A DNA stretch of 64,000 bases from Pseudomonadota bacterium (lineage in GTDB: Bacteria > Pseudomonadota > Alphaproteobacteria > Rhizobiales > Xanthobacteraceae): assembly GCA_023386885.1 (NCBI GenBank), contig JAEWIX010000040.1, positions 62,001 to 126,000 on the forward strand, given 5' to 3'. The position numbers were made by a program, and so were the translations under genes. This document shows, in pieces, positions 9,484 through 17,529 of the stretch (within the stretch, counting starts at the first letter, position 1; every line of letters starts with the position of its first letter). Below the pieces are notes generated by a model that saw only the letters and a list, made by a program, of their open reading frames with translations, did no database searches and had not been told where the DNA came from.

Positions 9484-9497
9484 TAATTTACAAATTA
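9484..9497. promoter_or_regulatory. Palindrome in the ectR-ectA intergenic region, candidate EctR operator
   Basis: TAATTT-AC-AAATTA is an inverted repeat with perfect 6-bp arms and a 2-base centre. It lies 16-29 bases upstream of the ectR ATG, in the most AT-rich stretch of the locus. Its position suits a MarR dimer that controls both directions. Operator function is inferred. Confidence 0.45.
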
Positions 9498-9711
9498 TTA
9501 TGTCAGGTTGAATTGCAAGATTTACGGCTTAAATCTCGAACTTGCCACGAAAAAGCCCATAGGATAAGTTCAATATAGTACGGAGAGTAAAGCAATTAGT
9601 TCGGAGCACGAAACAATAGGGATTCGCTATATCAAGCCATCCGGTCAACTTGCGCCGGCGGCTTCCGACGCCGTTCCGGATTCGCGAGAAGCGTTTCGGC
9701 TGAGAAAGCCG

Positions 9712-10203
9712 GTGGCGCCGGATGGTCCGGCAATCACCCGCTTGATTGCGTCCTGCGCCCCGCTCGATACCAATTCTCCCTACTGCAATCTGCTTCAGTG
9801 TACGCATTTTGCGGAGACGTGCATCGTTGCCGAGCGTGACCACGAGATTCTCGGTTGGGTCTCGGGCTATCGACCACCGGCGGAGCCGAACAGTTTCTTC
9901 GTCTGGCAAGTGGCGGTCGCAGGCGCGGCGCGCGGCGCGCGGCTTGCCCGGCGCATGATCAACGCCCTGTTGGAGCGGCCCTCCGCCGAAGGCGTCACGC
10001 ATCTCATCACCACGGTCACCGACGACAATGTGCCGTCATGGGCATTGTTCAACGGTTTGGCGCGTGCATGGGGCAGTTCGCTGACCAAAAGCGCGATGTT
10101 CGAACGCGATGCGCACTTCGCCGGCGAGCACGCCACCGAATGGCTGGCTCGCATCGGCCCACTGCCAAGCCGAACCTCCCGAAAACAAGATCAGGAGACC
10201 TGA
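9712..10203 (+). CDS. ectA: L-2,4-diaminobutyrate N-gamma-acetyltransferase
   Basis: EctA is a GNAT acetyltransferase that acetylates diaminobutyrate in ectoine synthesis. Visible signatures are CAPLDTNSPYCNLLQCTHFA, FVWQVAVAGAARGARLARRM (the acetyl-CoA loop region) and HLITTVTDDNVPSWALFNGLAR. The frame from GTG 9712 gives 163 residues but misses the conserved N-terminal strand. In-frame sequence upstream reads AFRLRKPVAPDGP, so the real start lies further 5'. The frame is open back to 9568 with no ATG, GTG or TTG; GGAGAG at 9582-9587 sits 7 bases before an ATT at 9595. The stop is 4 bases before ectB. Confidence 0.9.
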   Translation: MAPDGPAITRLIASCAPLDTNSPYCNLLQCTHFAETCIVAERDHEILGWVSGYRPPAEPNSFFVWQVAVAGAARGARLARRMINALLERPSAEGVTHLITTVTDDNVPSWALFNGLARAWGSSLTKSAMFERDAHFAGEHATEWLARIGPLPSRTSRKQDQET

Positions 10204-10207
10204 CGAC

Positions 10208-11533
10208 ATGACCACAACCACGCTTGTTCGCCAGACACGACCCAAACCGACCGGCCGCATTCCGGACCGGTCCATCTATGAGCGCCGGGAATCCGAAGTG
10301 CGCAGCTACGCGCGCGCAATGCCGCGCCAGTTCAACAGGGCCGAAGACGTCTGGATGTACGACAATCAGGGTGGACGCTATCTCGACTTCCTGTCGGGGT
10401 GCTCGACCCTCAACTACGGGCACAACCATCCCGCGCTGAAGAAGGCGCTGGTCGACTACATTTCGGCCGACGGCATCGCGCACGGATTGGACCTGCACAC
10501 CGACGCCAAGGCGGAGTTTCTCGAAACATTCGAAGCGCTGATCCTGAAGCCGCGGGGGCTGGACTACCGCGCGATGTTCACTGGACCCACCGGCACCAAC
10601 GCGGTTGAAGCGGCGATTAAACTTGCCCGCAAGGTGACCGGACGTGAAATGGTGATCGCGTTCACCAACGGCTTTCACGGCATGACGCTGGGCGCGCTTG
10701 CCTGTACTGGCAACGCCGCCAAACGCTCCGGCGCCGGCGTGCCGCTCAACCACGTCAGTCACGAACCCTATGAGGGCTATTACGGCGCCGACGTCGATAC
10801 TGCCGCACTGCTGGATCAGCGGTTGTCCGATCCGTCCAGCGGGCTCGATGCACCGGCGGCGATTCTCGTCGAGACGGTTCAGGGCGAGGGAGGACTGAAC
10901 ACCGCGTCGCCGGAATGGCTGCGGGCGATTGCCGACATCGCCAAGCGGCATGGCGCCTTGCTGATCGTCGACGATATCCAGGCCGGCTGCGGTCGCACCG
11001 GCAAGTTCTTCAGCTTCGAGGACATGGGCATCAAGCCTGACATCGTCACCATGGCGAAATCGCTCTCCGGGATGGGATTGCCGTTCGCGCTTACGCTGTT
11101 CCCGCGAGAATTGGACCAGTGGTCCCCCGGAGAACACAACGGCACGTTTCGCGGAAACAACCACGCCTTCGTGACGGCGGCGGCGGCGCTGCGGTGCTTT
11201 TGGAAGAACGATGCGTTTGAAAAGGATGTTCTGCGCAGGGGTGAATTGTTGGCGAGGCGCCTGGAGGCGATCGCCGCACCGTTCGGTTTCTCGACGCGCG
11301 GTCGCGGCATGATGCGCGGCATCAATGTCGGTTCCGGAGAAATCGCCGATGCCATCACACGCGCTTGTTTCGCCGCCGGACTCATCATCGAGACCAGCGG
11401 CGCACACGATGAAATCGTCAAGGTGCTGGCGCCTCTCACAATTGATGACGCCGTGCTTTCGGCTGGCCTCGACATTCTCGAGGACTCGGTTCGCACGGTC
11501 ATGAGCGGCAGCTACGGCGTTGCGGCCGAATAA
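10208..11533 (+). CDS. ectB: Diaminobutyrate-2-oxoglutarate transaminase
   Basis: The 441-residue protein is a class III PLP aminotransferase. It makes L-2,4-diaminobutyrate from aspartate-semialdehyde, with glutamate as amino donor. It shows the substrate/PLP segment FTGPTGTNAVEAAIKLARK, the PLP-aspartate motif LLIVDDIQAGCGRTGKFF, and the Schiff-base lysine in VTMAKSLSGMGLP. AGGAGA at 10194-10199 fixes the ATG at 10208; a longer frame overlapping ectA is rejected. Full length, in canonical ectABC order. Confidence 0.96.
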   Translation: MTTTTLVRQTRPKPTGRIPDRSIYERRESEVRSYARAMPRQFNRAEDVWMYDNQGGRYLDFLSGCSTLNYGHNHPALKKALVDYISADGIAHGLDLHTDAKAEFLETFEALILKPRGLDYRAMFTGPTGTNAVEAAIKLARKVTGREMVIAFTNGFHGMTLGALACTGNAAKRSGAGVPLNHVSHEPYEGYYGADVDTAALLDQRLSDPSSGLDAPAAILVETVQGEGGLNTASPEWLRAIADIAKRHGALLIVDDIQAGCGRTGKFFSFEDMGIKPDIVTMAKSLSGMGLPFALTLFPRELDQWSPGEHNGTFRGNNHAFVTAAAALRCFWKNDAFEKDVLRRGELLARRLEAIAAPFGFSTRGRGMMRGINVGSGEIADAITRACFAAGLIIETSGAHDEIVKVLAPLTIDDAVLSAGLDILEDSVRTVMSGSYGVAAE

Positions 11534-11556
11534 CGACAACTTCGAAAGGAAATACA

Positions 11557-11973
11557 ATGATCGTTCGTCAACTCAACGACATCCGAAAGACCGATCGGCT
11601 CGTCAAATCGAAGGGCTGGGACAGCGCCCGGCTTCTCCTCAAAGGCGACGGGATGGGTTTCTCCTTCCACATCACTACGATGTACGCCGGGGAAGAACTT
11701 CGGATGCATTACCAGAACCACCTCGAGGCGGTGTTTGTGCTGGAGGGGAGCGGAACCATCGAGGATCTCGGCACCGGCGAGATCCACAAGCTTGCTCCGG
11801 GCGTGATGTATGCGCTGAACAACAACGATAAGCACATCGTTCGCCCGGAGACCGACATCCTGACCGCCTGCGTGTTCAACCCGCCGGTCACCGGCCAGGA
11901 AGTGCACGATGAAAATGGGGCCTATCCGGCTGAAGCCGCCGCCTCGGCACAGAAGGTCGCCGTCAACTCCTGA
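11557..11973 (+). CDS. ectC: L-ectoine synthase
   Basis: EctC is a small cupin that cyclises N-gamma-acetyl-diaminobutyrate to ectoine. The 138-residue product matches the family length and begins with MIVRQLNDIRKTDRLVKSKG. It has the SFHITTMYAG strand, the metal-binding cupin region ELRMHYQNHLEAVFVLEGSG with its Glu and His, and the closing CVFNPPVTGQEVHDENGAYP block. A GAAAGGA Shine-Dalgarno site precedes the start. It lies 23 bases after ectB and 24 before ectD. Confidence 0.96.
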   Translation: MIVRQLNDIRKTDRLVKSKGWDSARLLLKGDGMGFSFHITTMYAGEELRMHYQNHLEAVFVLEGSGTIEDLGTGEIHKLAPGVMYALNNNDKHIVRPETDILTACVFNPPVTGQEVHDENGAYPAEAAASAQKVAVNS

Positions 11974-11997
11974 CCCTTTTTGAAGGAGAGAATAAAA

Positions 11998-12918
11998 ATG
12001 ACCGACATTTATCCGTCCCGCATCACTGCGGAAGCGCAAATGCTTCCGCGCCTCGATCCCGTCGTTCACGGCGTTTGGAACGAGAATGCGTCCCTGACCA
12101 GGCAGCAAGCCGAGCAGTTCGATCGCGACGGCTTTCTCGTGCTCGAGGACGTCTTCTCTGCCGACGAAGTCGCCTTTCTGCAGAAGCAGTCGAAGGAATT
12201 GCTGTCGGGCCCCGATGGTCTCAACCCGGAGACGATCATCACCGAGCGCGGCAGCGATGAGATCCGTTCGATCTTCGAGATTCATGCCCAGAGTCGCGTG
12301 ATCGATCGCCTCGCTTCGGACGCGCGGCTGGCCGGCGTCGCCCAGTTCCTGCTCAACGACAAGGTTTACATCCATCAATCACGCCTGAACTATAAGCCCG
12401 GCTTTGAAGGCAAGGAGTTCTACTGGCATTCCGATTTTGAGACCTGGCACGTAGAGGACGGCATGCCGCGCATGCGCGCGTTGTCGATGTCGGTGCTGTT
12501 GGCCGAGAATACGCCCGACAACGGCCCCCTGATGTTGATGCCGGGATCGCATCGTGTCTTCCTGACCTGCATCGGCGCGACGCCGGATGACCACTATCGC
12601 ACCTCGCTGAAGAAGCAGGAGTATGGCGTGCCCGATCGGCAGAGCCTGACCGAACTGGCGCATCGCCACGGCATCACCGCGCCAACCGGAAAGGCCGGCA
12701 CGGTCGTGATCTTCGACTGCAACACCATGCATGGATCGAACGGCAATATCACGCCGTACCCGCGCGCCAACGCATTCTTCGTCTACAATGCCGTGAGCAA
12801 CCGTCTGCAAGCGCCATTCGGCGCGAAGAATCCGCGGCCGAGTTTCATCGCCGCGCGCGGCGAGCCGCAGGCATTGGTGCCGCAGAGTGGTTCGCTTATG
12901 GAAGAAGCGCTCGCATGA
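11998..12918 (+). CDS. ectD: Ectoine 5-hydroxylase
   Basis: EctD is a non-haem Fe(II), 2-oxoglutarate-dependent dioxygenase that turns ectoine into 5-hydroxyectoine. The 306-residue protein shows the conserved ectoine-binding segment around YWHSDFETWHVEDGMPRMRA, where His-x-Asp supplies two iron ligands. The third ligand is His in CNTMHGSNGN. The GPLMLMPGSH block is also typical of the family. I chose the ATG at 11998 because GAAGGAG lies just ahead; the in-frame ATG at 11980 precedes that site. It overlaps ask by 4 bases. Confidence 0.95.
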   Translation: MTDIYPSRITAEAQMLPRLDPVVHGVWNENASLTRQQAEQFDRDGFLVLEDVFSADEVAFLQKQSKELLSGPDGLNPETIITERGSDEIRSIFEIHAQSRVIDRLASDARLAGVAQFLLNDKVYIHQSRLNYKPGFEGKEFYWHSDFETWHVEDGMPRMRALSMSVLLAENTPDNGPLMLMPGSHRVFLTCIGATPDDHYRTSLKKQEYGVPDRQSLTELAHRHGITAPTGKAGTVVIFDCNTMHGSNGNITPYPRANAFFVYNAVSNRLQAPFGAKNPRPSFIAARGEPQALVPQSGSLMEEALA

Positions 12919-14357
12919 GCGGCGGTCATAGCGTCGAGAAGATCGGCGGCACGTCCATGGCCGCGACCGATACGCTCTTCGACAATGTCTTGATCGGGGG
13001 GCGCAAGGGCTCCGCTCTCTATAATCGCGCCTTTGTCGTCTCCGCCTATGCCGGCATGACCGATTTGCTGTTGGAACACAAGAAAACCGGCAAACCTGGC
13101 GTCTATGCCTGCTTCGTCGCCGACGACGGCGAAGACGGATGGCGCCAGGCCATGGTCGAGGTGCGCGTAGCGATGCACGCGCACAACGCCAAAATGTTCG
13201 CTCGGCCGGAAGGTCGGGCGGCCGCCGACAGGTTTGTCGACGCTCGGATCGATGCGGTGACTTGCTGCCTGGACGATCTCGCGCGGCTACGCAGTCACGG
13301 TCGGTTTTGCGTCAACGAACAACTCGTCACGATCCGGGAACTTCTGGCCGGAATCGGCGAGGCACACAGCGCGCACAGCACGGCACTGTTGTTGTGCGAT
13401 CGGGGCATCAACGCACGATTTGTGGATCTGACATTGTGGGATGAGCAGAGCAAGCTCAGCCTCGACGATCGGATCCGCGAGGCGGGAATCACGCAGGGAA
13501 TCGATTCCACGATGCCGATCGTCACCGGTTATGTCGGATGCGATGTCGGTATGGTCCGTCGTTACTCCCGCGGCTATTCGGAAATGACCTTCTCGCGCAT
13601 TGCCGTGCTTACCGGTGCGCGGGAAGCGATCATTCACAAGGAGTTTCATCTGTCGAGTGCCGACCCGAAGCTGGTTGCCCCCCAGAAAATCCGCAAAATT
13701 GGGCGCACCAACTACGACGTCGCGGACCAACTCGCCAACCTCGGCATGGAGGCGATCCATCCGGGCGCGGGGCGGGGATTGCGCCAGACCGACATCCCGC
13801 TGCGGGTGCGCAACACATTCGACCGCGAGGACGAGGGGACGCTGATCAGCGGTGCCTATGTCTCCGACGCGCCGCGCGTCGAAATCGTCACCGGCATTCG
13901 CAGGATGCAGGCGTTGCAGTTCTTCGAGCAGGACATGGTGGGCGTGAAGGGGTACGACGCCGCGATCCTGGAAGTGCTGACACGCCACAATGCCTGGATC
14001 GTCAGCAAGTCGTCGAACGCGAACACCATCACACATTATTTGGCGACCGATCCGGCGACGCTCACCCGCGTGCTGGCCGATTTGCAGCAGCGTTATCCCG
14101 ATGCCTCGATCTCCGCGCAGGGTGTTGCGATGGTGGCGATCATCGGAAGCGATATCGGAAAGCCCGGCCTGGTATGCGATGCGCTTCACGCGCTCAACGA
14201 TGCAGGCATCGACGTCATCGCAATGCAGCATCAGATTCGCAACGTCGACGTTCAGTTCGTTATCGACGTCGTGCAGTTCGATGCCGCCATCCGGGCACTG
14301 CATCAGGCGCTGATCGAGGTCGGAGACGTGGAAGTGGAAGGCCGGCGCGCGGCCTGA
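12915..14357 (+). CDS. ask: Ectoine-specific aspartokinase (Ask_Ect)
   Basis: The 480-residue aspartokinase starts inside the last codons of ectD with an ATGA overlap, a sign of coupled translation. It shows the amino-acid kinase N-terminus VEKIGGTSM, the central kinase regions VTGYVGCD and YSEMTFSRIAVL, and paired C-terminal ACT-like regions from about residue 330. An aspartokinase at the end of ectABCD is a known arrangement (Ask_Ect). Such enzymes are less inhibited by lysine and threonine and supply aspartyl phosphate for ectoine during osmotic stress. The location supports that role here. Confidence 0.93.
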   Translation: MSGGHSVEKIGGTSMAATDTLFDNVLIGGRKGSALYNRAFVVSAYAGMTDLLLEHKKTGKPGVYACFVADDGEDGWRQAMVEVRVAMHAHNAKMFARPEGRAAADRFVDARIDAVTCCLDDLARLRSHGRFCVNEQLVTIRELLAGIGEAHSAHSTALLLCDRGINARFVDLTLWDEQSKLSLDDRIREAGITQGIDSTMPIVTGYVGCDVGMVRRYSRGYSEMTFSRIAVLTGAREAIIHKEFHLSSADPKLVAPQKIRKIGRTNYDVADQLANLGMEAIHPGAGRGLRQTDIPLRVRNTFDREDEGTLISGAYVSDAPRVEIVTGIRRMQALQFFEQDMVGVKGYDAAILEVLTRHNAWIVSKSSNANTITHYLATDPATLTRVLADLQQRYPDASISAQGVAMVAIIGSDIGKPGLVCDALHALNDAGIDVIAMQHQIRNVDVQFVIDVVQFDAAIRALHQALIEVGDVEVEGRRAA

Positions 14358-14377
14358 CGGCGCGCGTCGCGATCGCC

Positions 14378-15628
14378 ATGCTGGCCGCCATCGTCCCGGT
14401 TCGCAGTCTGCTGCTTGCCATCTTCATGCTGATGGCGGGCAGCGGCTTCATGGCGACGCTGCTCAGTCTGCGGCTTGAGCGGGCAGGCCAGAGCACGATC
14501 GTCATCGGCGCGGTCGCGACCGCTTATTTCGTCGGCTTGGTGATTGGCGCTCTGCGCGCGGGGCGGATCGTCCGTCGCGTCGGACACATCCGCGCCTTCG
14601 CTGCGTTCGTGGCGCTGTTGTCGGCAAGTACGCTCGGTTACGCGCAATTCGCCCATCCTTTGTTCTGGTCGGGCCTGCGGCTGATCGACGGATTCTGTGT
14701 CGCCGGCGTCTTTGTTTGTTTGGAAAGCTGGCTCAACGAACGCGCCGATGCCGCCTCTCGCGGCAGCGTCCTGGCGGCCTATATGGTTGCCCTCTATTGC
14801 GGGCAGGCCGTGGGCCAGTTGCTCCTCGGTGCTAGCGGTGACCTGCCGGCCGTTCCGTTTCAATTGGCCTCGATGCTGATTTCGCTCGCGATCATTCCGC
14901 TGTGCCTGACGCGTACATCGGCGCCGCCGCCGACGGAGGCGGCCGCCTTTGGAATGAGCACGCTGTTCGCCGGTTCGCCGCTCGGCACCATCGGTGCGGT
15001 GACCACCGGTCTGATGTTAGGCGCGTTTTACGGGCTGGCTGCGGTGCAGGTCCGGCGTCTCGGTCTCGACCTGACGCAGACCGCCAGCTTCATGATGATC
15101 GTGATCCTGGGCGGCGTCGCTCTGCAATGGCCGCTGGGACGTCTTTCCGATCGCTACGATCGTCGTCGGGTCATCGTGCTCAGCTTTGCCGCTACCGTTT
15201 GCGTGAGTCTCGCCATTGCGCTCATTGGCTCGGCCGGCTTGTCGTTGCTGACCCTCGGCGCGATGTTTGGCGGTCTCAGCTTCGCGCTCTATCCGCTCTG
15301 CGTTGCCCATTGCAACGATCGACTGCTTGCGGCGCAGCGTGTCGCTGCGAGCGGACGCTTGGTCTTGCTTTATTCCCTCGGCGCGGCGCTGGGGCCGATC
15401 GGCGGGGCGCTGTTCATGACCGGCTGGAGCACCGGCGGGCTGTTCCTGTTTATCGCGCTGTGCGCGGCCGGCACCGCGGCGTTCGGCCTGTGGCGACAGA
15501 GGGCCGCGCCGCCCGTGCCGGCGCCCGAGCAGCAGGATTTTCAGATTCTTCCGCGCACGACGCCGATCGCTTCGCTGCTTGATCCCAATACGCCCGACGC
15601 TCTGGCGTCCGAAGGACAACAACCGTGA
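14378..15628 (+). CDS. MFS transporter (YcaD-like)
   Basis: The 416-residue product has about 12 hydrophobic helices and resembles the YcaD branch of the major facilitator superfamily. The motif-A-like loop reads RAGRIVRRVGHIR after TM2, a second loop reads GRLSDRYDRRRVIV in the C-terminal half, and TM5 begins SWLNERADAASRG. It starts 20 bases after ask and overlaps the next transporter by 4 bases, so it belongs to the same transcript. The substrate is unknown. Movement of ectoine or a related solute is suggested by context only. A longer frame through ask is rejected. Confidence 0.85.
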   Translation: MLAAIVPVRSLLLAIFMLMAGSGFMATLLSLRLERAGQSTIVIGAVATAYFVGLVIGALRAGRIVRRVGHIRAFAAFVALLSASTLGYAQFAHPLFWSGLRLIDGFCVAGVFVCLESWLNERADAASRGSVLAAYMVALYCGQAVGQLLLGASGDLPAVPFQLASMLISLAIIPLCLTRTSAPPPTEAAAFGMSTLFAGSPLGTIGAVTTGLMLGAFYGLAAVQVRRLGLDLTQTASFMMIVILGGVALQWPLGRLSDRYDRRRVIVLSFAATVCVSLAIALIGSAGLSLLTLGAMFGGLSFALYPLCVAHCNDRLLAAQRVAASGRLVLLYSLGAALGPIGGALFMTGWSTGGLFLFIALCAAGTAAFGLWRQRAAPPVPAPEQQDFQILPRTTPIASLLDPNTPDALASEGQQP

Positions 15629-16983
15629 ACACATCTGCTTCCGCGCCTGGCTCCGCCACTGATCGCGCCACGCTGCGACGGGCGATCGCCGCTTCCGCCA
15701 TCGGCAACGCCACGGAATGGTTCGACTACGGCATCTATGCCTACGGCGTCACCTACATTTCCACGGCGCTTTTTCCGGGTGATGTTGGAGAGGCCGTACT
15801 GTTCGCACTGGCCACTTTTGCAATCTCGTTTCTGGTGCGACCGTTGGGCGGCATTTTCTGGGGATCGCTGGGTGACCGGTTCGGCCGCAAATCCGTGCTG
15901 GCGTTGACGATCCTGCTCATGTCCGGCGCAACGCTGTCCGTTGGCCTGATTCCGTCCTACGATAGCATCGGCTTTTGGGCACCCTTGTTGCTCATCATTT
16001 TGCGGATGGTGCAGGGCTTTTCCACCGGTGGCGAGTACGGCGGCGCTGCGACGTTCATGGCCGAATACGCGCCGGACGACAGGCGTGGTTTTTATGGCAG
16101 TTTCCTTGAGTTCGGCACACTGGCGGGTTTCTCGCTGGGGGCATTCCTGATGCTGGCCTTCGCGCTGCTTCTCGGCGACGAGGCGATGCATGCTTGGGGA
16201 TGGCGCATTCCGTTTCTTGTCGCCGCGCCGATGGGGCTGATCGGCATGTATCTCCGCTCGCGCATGGAGGACACGCCGGTATTTCGGGCTCACGAGGCGG
16301 CAAGCGGGATGAAGCCCTCGCTAGGGCTGAAGACCCTGATGCGGCTTCACTGGCGCCCCATGCTGGTGGTGGGCGGTCTTGTGGTCGCGCTCAACGTCAT
16401 CAACTACACCTTGCTCAGCTATATGCCGACCTACTTGCAGCGTCGCATCGGTCTGTCGCCCGGCGAGGCGCTGGCGGTGCCGCTGGTCGGCATGCTGTTC
16501 ATGATGCTGTTCCTGCCGTTCGCAGGCTGGCTTTCGGATCGCGTGGGCCGCCGCCCGATGTGGCGCTTTTCGTTGATCGGACTGCTGCTGCTGGTGACGC
16601 CGCTCTACATGCTCATGGGGACCGGCCTTATCGGCGCCACGGTCAGCTTCATTCTGCTCGGATTGCTTTATGTGCCGCAACTCGCAACCATTTCGGCAAC
16701 CTTTCCGGCGATGTTTCCAACCCATGTACGCTTTGCCGGGTTTGCGAGCGCCTATAACATCTCGACGTCGATTTTCGGCGGCACGGCGCCGGCCGTCAGC
16801 AGTGGGCTGATTACCCTGAGCGGAGACGAATTGATGCCGGCCTACTACATGATGGCGACATGTGTGGTCGGGCTGGTGGCGCTGCGCTTCATGCCGGAGA
16901 CGGCGGGACGGTCGCTCCATGAAGACCCGTTCGAGCAAAAGCCGTCGGCGTCGTCCACTCGATTGGAACGGTCGATCGGCTAG
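15625..16983 (+). CDS. MFS metabolite:H+ symporter, ProP-like
   Basis: The 452-residue protein has 12 predicted membrane helices and the metabolite:H+ symporter signatures IGNATEWFDYGIYAY (TM1), LGDRFGRKSVLALTILLMS (loop 2-3) and QGFSTGGEYGGAATFMAEYA (TM4-5). These match ProP-type osmoprotectant carriers, which import proline betaine, glycine betaine or ectoine. It lacks the long C-terminal coiled coil of E. coli ProP, which is common. Its GTG start overlaps the previous stop (GTGA). As the last gene of the ectoine cluster it plausibly imports or recovers compatible solutes. Confidence 0.88.
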   Translation: MNTSASAPGSATDRATLRRAIAASAIGNATEWFDYGIYAYGVTYISTALFPGDVGEAVLFALATFAISFLVRPLGGIFWGSLGDRFGRKSVLALTILLMSGATLSVGLIPSYDSIGFWAPLLLIILRMVQGFSTGGEYGGAATFMAEYAPDDRRGFYGSFLEFGTLAGFSLGAFLMLAFALLLGDEAMHAWGWRIPFLVAAPMGLIGMYLRSRMEDTPVFRAHEAASGMKPSLGLKTLMRLHWRPMLVVGGLVVALNVINYTLLSYMPTYLQRRIGLSPGEALAVPLVGMLFMMLFLPFAGWLSDRVGRRPMWRFSLIGLLLLVTPLYMLMGTGLIGATVSFILLGLLYVPQLATISATFPAMFPTHVRFAGFASAYNISTSIFGGTAPAVSSGLITLSGDELMPAYYMMATCVVGLVALRFMPETAGRSLHEDPFEQKPSASSTRLERSIG

Positions 16984-17069
16984 CCGGACGTCCGCCGCTC
17001 GCAATCGGCTCTGGCGTCGACAAATCGAACCTGTCAGGCGATGCAACGGCCGAATGGATCGCGTTTGCG

Positions 17070-17501
17070 CTATCCCGCGTTGGCCGCGAGCCCCGCCGCG
17101 TCGATGCCGGCGACGGCGCAGGCTTCGTCGTTGTCGGAGGTGTCGCCGCTGATGCCGACGGCGCCCAGCAGACTGCCGCTGGAATCCTGGATCAGTACGC
17201 CGCCCGGCACCGGTACCAGCGCGCCTTGCACGAGCGCGTTCACCGCACCGATGAAATAGGCCTGTTCCTGCGCCCGCTTGAAGATCGCGCGCGAGCCCAT
17301 GCCAAGCGAGAGTGCACCGTAGGCCTTGCCGTGTGCGATTTCGCCGCGCTTCAGGCTGGTGCCGTCCTGGGCGGCGAAAGCCTTCAGGCAGCCCCGTGCG
17401 TCGAGCACGGCAACCGCCAGCGGGTTGAGCTTCTTCTCAAGGCCTTTGGCAAGTGCGGCATCGACAATCTTGCGGGCGGCATCGAGCGTCAAATCGGTCA
17501 T
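17070..17501 (-). CDS. GlcG-like (haem-degrading/DUF336 family) protein
   Basis: The 143-residue protein matches the GlcG/HbpS family (PF03928). It has LDAARKIVDAALAKG at the N-terminus, LAVAVLDARGCLKAF, and the GSLLGAVGISGDTSDNDEAC block near the C-terminus. GlcG accompanies glycolate oxidase genes in many bacteria, and its biochemical role is unsettled. Here it lies 29 bases after a glycolate/lactate-type dehydrogenase fusion on the same strand, which repeats that association. It converges with the ProP-like gene. Confidence 0.85.
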   Translation of the reverse strand: MTDLTLDAARKIVDAALAKGLEKKLNPLAVAVLDARGCLKAFAAQDGTSLKRGEIAHGKAYGALSLGMGSRAIFKRAQEQAYFIGAVNALVQGALVPVPGGVLIQDSSGSLLGAVGISGDTSDNDEACAVAGIDAAGLAANAG

Positions 17502-17529
17502 GATGTGATTCCCCTTCCGACCGTGTGAT

